Assembly (NCBI GenBank): GCA_022376515.1
Contig: WTXI01000029.1
Coordinates: 1-64,000, forward strand
Length of the DNA: 64,000 nucleotides
DNA from: Lactifluus volemus
Taxonomy: Eukaryota; Basidiomycota; Agaricomycetes; Russulales; Russulaceae
Reading direction: 5' to 3'
Shown: one piece after another, positions 9,395 through 18,828 of the stretch
Layout of the letters: the number at the start of each line of letters is the position of its first letter
Numbering within the stretch: the first letter of the stretch is position 1
The notes under the pieces: model-generated
The model's input: the letters and a program-made list of their open reading frames with translations, nothing else
Databases searched by the model: none
Told to the model about the DNA's origin: nothing
Made by a program: the position numbers and the translations under genes

Positions 9395-11626
9395 CTAGTT
9401 CTGGCTTCTGAGTGTGGCATCTGCCACAGCTTTTGGAATTGTATTGGCCCGGGTCCATTGGGCATTCTCTTCATCTTTGAGTCTTGCAGGGGTCTTCCAT
9501 GCCCCAGGATGCTCCATAACAATCCTATTGGTTGTTGTGCCATGTGCATCAGTGTCAGACCTCCAAAACCAGTGAGAACCCTGGTTCAATTCAAGGATCA
9601 AACGATAATTCCCCCACACAAAATTTGACTCCCGGCGGGCCACCTATAGAAATCAGAACCATGCAAAAGTATGGGAATGCATTCAAGCCAACCTTTATTC
9701 CACGCTTGATCACCCAGCCATGGGTGACTGACTCATCATTATCTAGGTGCAACCCAGCACAGTACGCATAGGTCACAAATGATGATGTGTTAGGACACCC
9801 CAACTGATTCACAAGTTTTTTCTCAACTGCCTTAGCCTATTTGGGTAGTAAGTATTGTGTCTTCCACTGTTATTTGAAGCTTACATATTGTTTACTAGCA
9901 AAATCGGGGAGAAATCCTTGCATGAAGGCAAAATTGATGGCTTGGATTGCTGGCAAGAATCAACAAATGTCCTCTCCAAACATCTAACAAAACAAACCTG
10001 GGGTGTACTTTTTGATGTCCATCCTCAGCTGGGTCTGCTCCTCTATCCCCTGGATGGTCGTCTTTCTTGGCTTCAAGCTTTTCACAGGCATCACTGTTGG
10101 AATTGACTCATATGGTATCCCATAGGATGCCTGCTGCCCACTATCCTTTGTCATGAGCCCAGCCTGCTTGATATTCCGGTCAATGGGAGACTTTGTTCTA
10201 GAACCAGCCATAAGTGCACTCATTGAATGGATTACAGCCATGGCACTGACTTGAGGTTATGCACTGCAGCAGTGCATTGAATGCGGACATGATCTGCATT
10301 GGGATCACCAAGCATTGGACTGAGCTTCTCAGCACCATGGACACATGCCCCAGCCTTCATGCCATTTAGTTAATGCCAGACAGCAACATAGATCACGCAC
10401 TACTTTAGTAACTGAGGGGGTGTGGTCATTATCATCATCTGGTTCCCAGAATACCAGAGAATAGGCAGAGTCGTCCATCTGTGGTGGTGCTGCTATCAAT
10501 CGCCACCCCTGAGGAACCCCAACTATCACCGCATCCCCCTTGATTGCACCACTCCTTACTCCAGTGTCATAGAGCTGCTTTGTCTCTACCATGTGCTCAT
10601 GGAGGACAGGATCAGGCACACACCTATTGTTCCAGCTGTCAATAAATGGCACAGAGGACCTATACAGTGATGCTCGCACCGAGTCACTGGAATCCACACT
10701 GCCCTTTTAGCACACTTACGCCCCATCCGCTTTGCTGCTAGGATCTTCTGCCCAAGTTCATGCGATTCACTCACGCATTGCTTAATTTCATCCCTCGGGT
10801 GCTTTATGTTCTCCAAGAGTCTTGAACAAGAACCGTGGATTGACAATAACAACCCAGAGCAAAATGGAGAGTTAGTAGCCACATCGGTATTCAGCTGTTG
10901 AGTAATCAGTAAGCAGCCCTGAGCATTTAATAATACAAACTTACACGGCTCCAAATGTCATTTGCAACATCAACCAGCTAAGAGCATATGGTATTGAGCA
11001 TATGGATCATTCTGAGTTAAGCCACTTACCTCTGAGCTGCGGTTCCCAGCTGGAGTATTGTCCAAATAGTCAATAAATTTTTTGAACTCGGGCATGAAAA
11101 GTGAACCCCAGAATGCAGTTGGATCTGCCAATGTCAAGTTACGACTTGCAGCAAGATCAGCATTCAGTCGATCGCCTGGCCAGTTTCTGACAAGGTACTG
11201 TGTAAATTTCCTTGTCACATTCTTCTCTTCATTTGTCAACTTCACTGCCTGCATGTCCAAAACCTCAACATCTGGGCCTGTGAGATCCTCACCAGCCCCT
11301 TGCAGCATGTAAGCATTCTGGGGCTTCCTCACCCCCTCCCAGTTTCCTGATGGGCTGGTCGGTGCTGCATTTGCCTTGTCCTGGTTGTCCAGTCCCCATT
11401 CAGATTCAGAGACTGATGCAGTCGAAGGAGGGAATGCTGATCCTGCATCTGAAGGCTCGGTGAGCTCTGAAAGTTGCCCATCGAACAGTGACCAATCCAC
11501 AGTATCCAACACTTCCCCTTGATCAAATAGTGTGAAATCTGCATCTTCATCAACACGTGCCTTTCTGTGCTGAGGAGGGGAATGTGATTGTGTATCTGTG
11601 AGGGGACGCTTTTTGGACTGTGACAT
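9395..11626 (-). CDS. TET/JBP-like 2OG-Fe(II) dioxygenase
   Basis: Nine exons join without a phase error: 11626-11030, 10977-10945, 10894-10716, 10659-10401, 10327-10251, 10197-9998, 9949-9885, 9836-9693 and 9643-9395, giving 600 aa. Introns are 48-73 bp; the exon 3 donor must be gtgtgc rather than the nearby gtaagt to keep frame. The start MSQSKKRPLT is followed by an acidic region. The C-terminal third has the features of a double-stranded beta-helix dioxygenase: HxD in CAGLHLDNDES, FVWGNYRLILEL, and a distal HGTTTNR giving the third metal ligand and a possible 2-oxoglutarate arginine. Agaricomycetes carry expanded TET/JBP families linked to DNA transposons; by family these would oxidise 5-methylcytosine in the nucleus. 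Assignment to TET/JBP rather than another 2OG family is inference. No inactivating lesion is visible. Confidence 0.6.
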
Positions 11627-11699
11627 GGTGGAATATAATGAGGGGCCGTGATGGACAGGGGTAAGTAACCCTTGGGTATCTCTGGATACCCATATCCCG

Positions 11700-11880
11700 G
11701 AAAATTACCCCAGGCACGGGTAGTGTTGCCGCGGCTCGGCTAGCCGCGCGCCGACTTGGTAAGCCACGGCTTTTCCGGGAACGGCTCGACTTAGCCGATT
11801 TTTCTGCTCAGTCGACTTCAACCACACAAATAAAAAAATTTCTTTTTCTTTTTTTTCTGCCCCTCTTAAGTTGTACAATC
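11700..11880. repeat. Dispersed ~180-bp repeat, copy 1
   Basis: TTGCCGCGGCTCGGCTAGCCG ... GACTTGGTAAGCCACGGCTT ... AGCCGATTTTTCTGCTCAG ... CCACACAAATAAA and a T-run match 47610-47800. It sits directly before the chimeric element. The function is unknown; it could be part of a larger repeat. Confidence 0.65.
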
Positions 11881-12189
11881 TAATAAAGATTATGAAGTTA
11901 CATGAGACATCTGGGGGAACCGACACATCCAAAAGTGAGGAGCAGGCACTGCCCATCGCGGGAAGCGACGCGCGGCGATCACGAGCCAGCTGCGGTTACT
12001 CCTGCGGTGGCGAGGGATCCTCCCAGAGGCAAGGGTCAGTGATAAGCCACGTGATGCTTTATGCGAGATAGCGGGGACATGTAGGTCATCGAGGGACGGG
12101 CGAGCTGCGAGCTCTAAAATCTCGCGCGAGCCGAGTCGGCTGCGCACCGTGCGGCGCGTACATTCTTCACCTTCTGCACTACCGTTTGC

Positions 12190-12490
12190 GTTACTGACAT
12201 TCCCGTTCGCAAGCGCCTTGAATAGACCCGCAGGAACGGTTTCGTTGATACTGGGTGCTTAAAGCCGAGGGGAATCAGTACGCGACGAGCCTTCATCGAC
12301 AGAGGAACAGGCAACTCATGCTCAGCATCTACGCTTGACTCATCCCTCATCCTCATCTCCGTCAATCTCACTTTCATCGTCTTGGATTTCATCACTGACG
12401 GGATTCTTCACACCAGCCACAGGTTCTCTACCCAAGCTCAAGTTGATACCTCCCAAGTGTCTGATGACATAGATGAACGTCCCGATCCAA
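12190..12490 (-). pseudogene. Captured host-gene fragment, unidentified
   Basis: The minus strand reads IGTFIYVIRHLGGINLSLGR, then an acidic KNPVSDEIQDDESEIDGDED stretch, then changes frame into a basic region (MKARRVLIPLGFKHP). Composition is strongly coding-like. The block is absent from copy 2 of the element, where the flanks are joined directly. The parent gene is not recognised. Confidence 0.4.
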
Positions 12491-12639
12491 GACTGAAATC
12501 AGACTGCAGAGAAGTCATAGACCTCCCCCGCAAGCGGTCGCGGTCGCGGCCGGAGAAGACGGCGTGCACCGCTTGAGGTACCGCTGCTTTGGCTGCGGAC
12601 CTGAAACTATGGATGATATCTAAGGGAAATGAGCAAGAG

Positions 12640-12920
12640 CATCTCGGAAAGATAAAAAGCGATGTACCTAGTAGTCAGCGGCTGCCCTCCGCTCGCGAGC
12701 CGAATTTGCAAACGTGTCTCTTTAAAGTCACGCCCCGCGACGGCGACCGAAGTCGTCGCCGGCGCAGCACTGGCAGGTGCTGCTACAGAAAGTGCCGCCG
12801 CTGCACCATCGCGCAGCGCCTTTTCCTGCGCCGCCTTTTGCGCGCGGTCCCGTTTATCAGCTTCGATCTGCGCTTTGATCGCGGCGCGGATGATGTTGCC
12901 CATCTTGGATTTGACAACGG
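12640..12920 (-). pseudogene. UBX-domain protein fragment (UBXN1/SAKS1-like)
   Basis: The minus frame has IRAAIKAQIEADKRDRAQKA, a charged helix typical of the region before the UBX domain in UBXN1-type Cdc48 cofactors, then an Ala/Pro linker, then ETRLQIRLASGGQPL, which fits the first beta strands of a UBX domain. The exon ends at a normal donor (CTAG/gtacat), so DNA with its intron was copied. The rest of the UBX domain and the UBA domain are missing. At its other end it is fused in frame to the shared, Ala/Pro-rich element flank, giving a 231-aa chimeric frame (12607-13302) that could be expressed but is probably not functional. Confidence 0.55.
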
Positions 12921-13629
12921 TCATCGAGGTGATGGTGGTGGTGACCAGGCTCGAGCTCCGTAAGCGAACGTCGGTGGCACCGGCGGCGGCGGTTGCTGAG
13001 GCAGGTGCAGGGACAGCAGCAGCGGGGAGGGAGACATCACCACCGGTGTTGGGACGAGCATGACCACAAGGTGGACGAGGCGGGGATGCGGACGACAAAG
13101 GGAGAGAAGAAATGTCAGTGTGAGAAGTAAAAAAAAAATGCGACGCACCGTTAACCATGCTTACTGAGGCGTGGGAGGGTGAAAGGCTGCCAAAGGGCAG
13201 CGATCGCGGCGACAGAGAGGCGGCTGTAGCAAAGAGAGAGAGTAGAGCGAGAGGGGGGGGAAGCGGCGACAGTGAGAAGAGCGAGAGGGGGGTACGCGGC
13301 AACAGAGAGGGGGGGAAAGCAAACCAGAGGTTGCCAGGGCTTGAGTCGACTCGTGGTCACGGCTAAGTCGAACTCACAGCTCCCTGTACCTGATCAGTAA
13401 GAGTATGACTGGCACTACCTTTGGCAACCCCACCTGCCTGACTTTCAGGTTCAAGCTTCCCAGTTTACTATTAAAAGGTTGCTAGTAATACAGTACAAAT
13501 TTGAAGATGAGCACAAATGATCATGTGCCACAAAGCAAAGGGAGACACCAGATAGCCATACAAAGGGGTATGAGAAGGGAAAAAAGACTATTATCCTGAC
13601 ATAAAAAACAGTAGATCACAAAGTCTCAT

Positions 13630-14015
13630 TCTCCTTCTCCGACGTGACTGCCTCCTGAGCCTCCGTCGAAGCGGCCGTGCAGGACATCACGCACCTCCTC
13701 CACCTCGGCAAATATTCGCAAGTTGCCCGTGCATAGGGCGGCACCAACGCCGCGTCCAAACCGATTGCGGGGCCATCAATGTCATGGCCGCAGCAAAACA
13801 CACCCAAGAAGACTTTCCCTATACATGCGTACCGAACGCCTCCCTCTGCCCGCCGCATTCAGGTGCTCTCCCTCCTCTCCGATGGCGACAATGAGGAGAT
13901 GGTTGAGGAGGCCACGATGGTTGTCACTGAAGCCGACAAGGAGGAGAAGGAGGAGCCTAAGAACAAGGAGGACCCGTTGCCTCTTTCGCGTCCCATCTCC
14001 CCAGATGGATCGTGA
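13630..14015 (+). pseudogene. Broken exon of an unidentified host gene
   Basis: One plus frame reads ASVEAAVQDITHLLHLGKYS, then GGTNAASKPIAGPSMSWPQQ, then an acidic tail ending in SRPISPDGS. It is interrupted by TGA at 13656 and TAG at 13734; both could be single-base changes from sense codons. The amino-acid bias is clearly coding-like, unlike the other frames. The family is not recognised. It lies between the chimeric element and two more host-gene fragments. Confidence 0.4.
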
Positions 14016-14317
14016 GCGTCGTCATGCGGGGCGTGGGCGATGGACAGCTATGAGCAAGGCAGTAGCCCAGGGTGGGCATGGGCAGTTGGGTCAGCTGGGC
14101 GTGGGCAGTGAACTGGTTGAACAGGTGTATGTGACTAACGCGAGGCGGGTGGCCCATGGTGGGCATGGGCAATGCATGAACATCAACCTGATACGAGCGG
14201 TGCCACTCAGTGGCGAGGACCCCGCGCGAGGCCATCCCAGGCATCCCTCATCAAACAGGACACTGACCCCGGGCCAGCCTCTCTCAAGCGTGCGGTTGGT
14301 AGTGGCGGCAGGCGACG

Positions 14318-14352
14318 GTGACGGTGACGGTGACGGTGACGGTGACGGTGAT
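14318..14352 (+). repeat. (GACGGT)n hexanucleotide repeat
   Basis: Six tandem GACGGT/GACGGTGAC units coding Asp-Gly in one frame; ordinary simple repeat. Confidence 0.85.
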
Positions 14353-14659
14353 AGTCTAGAGAAGGCGTGGTCAACTTAAACCAAAAAAAGGAATGACAAA
14401 GAGCAACGCACCTGGCAGCACTCAGACAGGAGGCACCTCCCGAGTACCCCAGTGTCCCTGTTCATGTCACCAATACAAGCAAATCTAACAATGGAATTTA
14501 GAAACGACGATATTTTGAAGGCCATACCAGTTATGAATGAGGGAGATAGCCTGAGGTCAAAGTAGAGGTGAGGTGGAGATTTTGTGGACTTGAACAAATG
14601 GATCGCGGTGGCAGCAGTGGCAAGGGTGAAAGTGAAGATGCCATGCAAACAGCAGGGAA

Positions 14660-15234
14660 GTAATGTCCTTCTCAACGCGATTTGTCAGGGTAGGCCAAGT
14701 TGAGGAGCTGAGAGTCCGAGTGAACAACTGTGACCTACTTGCGCGGGAAAGCGTCTCTGATCTCGCCCGCGTATTCTGGCATATAATCATGAGTCAGAGC
14801 TGATTGAACAGACAGATGAAAGACGCACCGCAGCCGACAGCGCCTCCACAGATGAGGACGATCCTGCTGGCGTTCTTGAGGTTGCGACATCAGGACTTGA
14901 TGTGCTGAAGGATGGCAGCGCGGTCATCAGGAAAAGCATGGGGGCCCGACCATTCGGACCCAGGAGCCAGAACAAGAATGTCGTAGTGGATGCGTTCGTT
15001 CGTGGAAAGAACAACAGAACCACCTGCCGACTTGCCCTCTTTGCTCCGCTCAATGGAAGTGAGGTTGCCCTCGGCGGTGGTAGTCATGCGGATGGCGGTA
15101 GGAATGTGAAGCGCAAATGGACGAACAACTATGAAGGTGAGGTGTGCTGTGTTGGCGGAAAGGATGCGAGCAATGGCTGCACCAGCTGCACCACCACCGA
15201 CGATGACGACGCTCTTGCAGTAAGCCTTGGGCAT
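14660..15234 (-). pseudogene. AIFM2/FSP1-like FAD oxidoreductase pseudogene
   Basis: The ATG at 15234 opens MPKAYCKSVVIVGGGAAGAA, an FAD-binding Rossmann start, followed by FIVVRPFALHIPTAIRMTTT, then SIERSKEGKSAGGSVVLS and YDILVLAPGSEWSGP. A second glycine motif, ASRIVLICGGAVGCE, follows, then a retained intron (gtgcgt...ccag), AGEIRDAFPRK and VTVVHSDSQLLNLAYPDK. The order matches AIFM2-type NAD(P)H-quinone oxidoreductases, which are about twice as long. Lesions: about 25 residues lost after TTAEG, TGA at 14890-14892 (a Trp position), TAG at 14735-14737 (probably Gln), and a frameshift near 14680. The retained intron shows it was copied as DNA, not mRNA. Confidence 0.75.
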
Positions 15235-15405
15235 TGTATGAGAAGGAACAGGATAGGGCGATGGCAGGTGTGAGGACGAGGGCAAGTGAGGACAGTGACA
15301 GTGGGGCCAAAGAGGCACAAGTTGGTGCCATTGACCCGAGTCCAACATGTGCAGCTGGTGGCAGTGTCAGTGTCAAGGGGAGGGTGAGTTTACACAGCTC
15401 AGTTG

Positions 15406-16406
15406 TCAGTAGTCAGCAAAAATGGCCATCGCCGCACCCTCGTCGAGTCCAGCAAAGCCGTGTGGCAGACCTCCGACACCGTTAGGTATACCGCCCCCAT
15501 CTTCTTCACTTGCACCATTGCTAGGGGGCCTTCCGCCGGTGTTCTCATTCCCATCTTCATCCTCGACCCCATCACGGTCATCGTGCGCAAGGTCGAGTTG
15601 ATCGTCATGATCTGAAGCCTCGTGCTTGTATTCAACGTGCATCATTTCAGTATCCTCATCTTCAGACGTGCGAAGGGCCTGGGGCTGCCATGGCCTTACT
15701 TTTAGCGGCGGCAGCTTTTCCTTTTGTCGTGGTGCTTGTCTGGACGATTGATAAGCAGGCGTTAAGACAGGCCCGAGGAATACCGAATTGACACATTACC
15801 TCAAATTTTTCGACATCTCGGATACTGATGGTTGTGTGATGTCTGAGAGTTAGCGGTTGTGGTTGAACGAAGACGCTTGGAAGGACCAGCAGAGGCACCC
15901 AGGGAAAGATTATTATCTTCGAGAGGGTTTCTGGGACAGCACGTTTCTTGCCCTTTGTGTCGCGGATGGGTTCGTTGAAGAGCGGAAGAAGTGACGGGAT
16001 AAGTCGTACGGCGGGCTCTGTGTGAGGAAGGATGGAGTAGGTGAGAAGAGTACGGAGAGTAGTAAGTGTGATGAGTCAGTGGTACGTACTTCTTATGAGA
16101 GCGAAGGGTGGGCTGTTCTTCAGTTATTTCTCGAGACCTGCCCTTGGCTTTGGTGTCGCGAGTGCGTTTAGAGGGGTAAGGTTGGTAATTGGAGCGAGTT
16201 TGACGGGAAGAGGATTCTGAAGAGTCGTTGTCCTTGGCCAGTGTCTGCTGTGCTGCTCTGGCGCGTGTTGTTGATCCGAGAGCGCGAGAAGAATCTGAAG
16301 TAGTTGTATGGGTCGAAAGAGGAGGTTGAGTGGTAGAGGAAAGTTGAGTGGATTGGAGAAGGCTTTGAGAAATGACTTGTTGAGAGTGAGTGTGTGATAA
16401 GTCCAT
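15406..16406 (-). pseudogene. UFD4/TRIP12-like N-terminal fragment
   Basis: Four exon-like segments on the minus strand: a Ser/Thr-rich start (MDLSHTHSQQVISQSLL, from 16406 to about 16090), a segment with KGKKRAVPE in one frame and GASAGPSKRLRSTTTA in another (about 16020-15805), a KGKAAAAK segment, and a segment with NEDTEMMHVEYKHEASDHDD running to a stop after GAAMAIFADY. Introns between them look genuine (gtacgt...cacag, gtaatg...ccag). The layout resembles the disordered N-terminus before the armadillo region of UFD4/TRIP12 HECT ligases, but the catalytic part is absent. The frame switch in segment two suggests decay. The family call is tentative. Confidence 0.35.
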
Positions 16407-17290
16407 TTAGGGCGCCGTCTACGACGAGCATGTGGCGGAAGAACTGGTGCCACCGGAAGCTCCAGAATTCGATGATCGAAGTGGACATCCAGGGGTGGTC
16501 GGAGAGCGGTGGCCAGGCCCACTCATGTTGTCAGAGGAGGAGGCGACCGATGATCGTGGCAAAGTGCCGAGAAAGGAGGGACGGATGCGGCCACGATGAA
16601 CGATTAGCAAGAGTTGGCCCTCCGGCAGCACACTGTATGCACTGAAATCCCGGGTGCCCCTTCGGAAATTGTGACGACACTGGTCGATGGCATTCGGCAC
16701 TGGGGAAGCCTCCACCTCAGAGTAAACCCGCCAGTGGGGTATGGGTCCCGTACGTGCGGGTTAGGGTAAGGCACGGGTTCGGAAAATGAGATTAATGAGA
16801 CCCCGACCCGTACCCATGAGACCCATTTTTACCTGCCAAACCCCGGGGTTTACCCTACCCGTGTCGATCCCTACTTCGAAGTGATCCATTGCCCAACAAT
16901 GGCCCACTGCCCAACCAAGGGTTAGTACGTGTCGGGCCTCATGGCCCTCAGATCTCAGATTCGGAGGCATCGGCGTGTGCGTGTCGGGGAGACGTTCCCG
17001 ATGCTGTGGTGGATTTGAGGCATCACTGGGTGGTAATGCTAAGTAAGACAACCAAGTAGCAGTCCATAAAACAGAAGAAGGGGTATCATAAAGTGAGCAT
17101 GACCAGTGCCGTGGAGGCTAGTGAAGCCCTGTCGGGTGTGGTCGTCACCCGCACCTTCTTCGACGCAGCGACCGGTTGCCCATCCCCAAGCTTCAATCTC
17201 CCATCCTTCCTTTCCAACATTTTTCCCCAGACCCCAAAAATGCTCCAGCATAATGCTACGCTTCAAAAAAAAAAGGTGGCACTGGCACGA
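16407..17290. other. No supported gene; MITE-like stretch
   Basis: 16730-16880 carries GGGTTAGGGTAAGGCACGGG and, 90 bp on, GGGGTTTACCCTACCCGTGT, an imperfect inverted pair that may be a small MITE-like repeat. No coding frame is supported. Confidence 0.35.
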
Positions 17291-17292
17291 CG

Positions 17293-18828
17293 TTATGAAA
17301 AGTATGTCAACCATCTCCCTGGAACACTACAAGCAATCACAGCCGCAATGATACATATTAGCATTGCACAAGTTGCAACCATTGTAAACTGCACCCTCGT
17401 TAGCATGTCTCTTGGATGCCGGACTGACTACATACCTGAGCATAGTCTTGGCTGCCGTATTTACGATAATGTCCAACACCTTTGAGGACATAAGTAAATG
17501 TATGGATATCTGAACGCCGAAATGCCTACAACTAAATTTTGCACGCCACACCTTGACTTCATTATGAGATGCAGTTGCAAGAAGAACAATACCAGAACTC
17601 TCTGCATTATAAGCCTATAAGAAAGGTAAGCCTACAAGAAAGTGGGTAAGCCCCCCGGGGGGAACAAGACGTACTGCAAGGGCATTTATGATAACACCCG
17701 CTTGTAGAAGATGAGAATCAGTACAAGAAAGAATGAGCAACAGGAACATACGGCCACGGTGGTGCTGAACCGACTGTAAGCGATCCCCTTGCTTTACATC
17801 CCAAAGAGTTACAGTCCCATCAAAGGTCGCACCGCAAAACACAAATCCACTCGCTAGGAATGTCGTAGGATACTTATCTACGTCAAGGGGTAAACCATGT
17901 TCATACGTATGCAAGGCAATGCCGGAGTCAAGGCTGTACAGATCATATCCGCGACGTTTGGCAGCACATATCTGGAGCCCATTCGGGGAAAGAGAGCTCC
18001 CCAGCCTTAACGAGACAAGATGAATCAGGGCATGATCAATCAGGATGCAACTTACATAGGAGACGGCATGTTAATTGACAGGACGACGGACATCTTCTCG
18101 ATGTCCCATAATCTGGCTTATCTTCAGATAGGCACAATAGGCAGTTAAAAGAACATACTGAATGCCATGATAACGATATGTTGTGATAAGCCTCACATCA
18201 CCAGCATTCGAACTACGCCAGTGTAGTCCAGTCAAAACGATTTCTGCATTGGAGTTATCTGCAGATTTCCTAGGGATACCTAACGTCCCGTGCCCTTTCC
18301 AATCATCTAGAGTGCATACAGATTAATAAAGTGGAGAAAGGAAATTGGGAGGGCATGGAGGGCATACGTTTGTGATGATGCTTGCCCCCCTTCCAGATCC
18401 GGACATCCGCCCCACAACCTGTGGCAAGATAGACGGCTGAGGCATCTATGGCCATGAAATCGACCGTATGGTGCTTAGCCCGAATGCAATTAAGTTCCAT
18501 GGTATCCTTTAGTATGAAAGGCGTGAGGGTCCTGGCTCAGGTCAAAACAGATACTTACTCCTGGACGAATAATGACATTCATTAAGATGCCACTATGGCA
18601 TGCACAAACTAGTACTTGCTTTACAGCAGGAAGCCAAATCAATGACTTGATAGGGCTTGGCGTAATGATCGAATAATGGAGTTGGCCATCAGCCAAGGAA
18701 AATATCTGTAACTTCTGGCCGAGTCCTCCGCTGGCAAGGTAGTCCCCATTAACACTGAATGCGACACATGTGACTGCATTCTCATCTGCATGTGATAAAT
18801 GATACTTTCCACGAAATTGTAAGGTCAT
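17293..18828 (-). CDS. WD40-repeat protein with C-terminal membrane segment
   Basis: Nine exons join in phase: 18828-18559, 18506-18368, 18306-18159, 18112-18056, 18005-17752, 17700-17675, 17614-17533, 17479-17436 and 17388-17293, for 371 aa; introns are 46-61 bp with normal sites. WD repeats are visible at NAVTCVAFSVNGDYLASGG, YLATGCGADVRIWK, GIQLWDIEKM, GATFDGTVTLWDVKQG and LATASHNEVKVWR, enough for a partial or complete propeller. The end FTMVATCAMLICIIAAVIAC is a likely transmembrane helix, unusual for a WD40 protein, followed by a short polar tail. The gene is intact. Partner and pathway are unknown; family members are scaffolds, here possibly anchored to an internal membrane. Confidence 0.7.

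Larger units (their letters stand above)
11881..13340 (-). mobile_element. Chimeric gene-fragment-carrying element, copy 1
   Basis: The left part (11881-12185), a middle block (12495-12610, ACTGCAGAGAAGTC ... GACCTGAAACTATGG) and the right part (12920-13340, including GCTCGAGCTCCGTAAGCG) match 49958-51260 in the same order. Between these shared blocks the two copies carry different sequence: here a piece at 12190-12490 and UBX-protein exons at 12640-12920. No transposase and no clear terminal repeats were found; AATAAAGATTATGA marks the common left edge. The class is undetermined; a Helitron- or Pack-type element is inferred from the swapped cargo. Confidence 0.55.

Noticed and set aside
10584..10720. 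Possible frameshift between exons 3 and 4 of the dioxygenase gene
   Set aside because: Using the gtgtgc donor three bases inside the more obvious gtaagt site closes the phase, so no lesion is needed.
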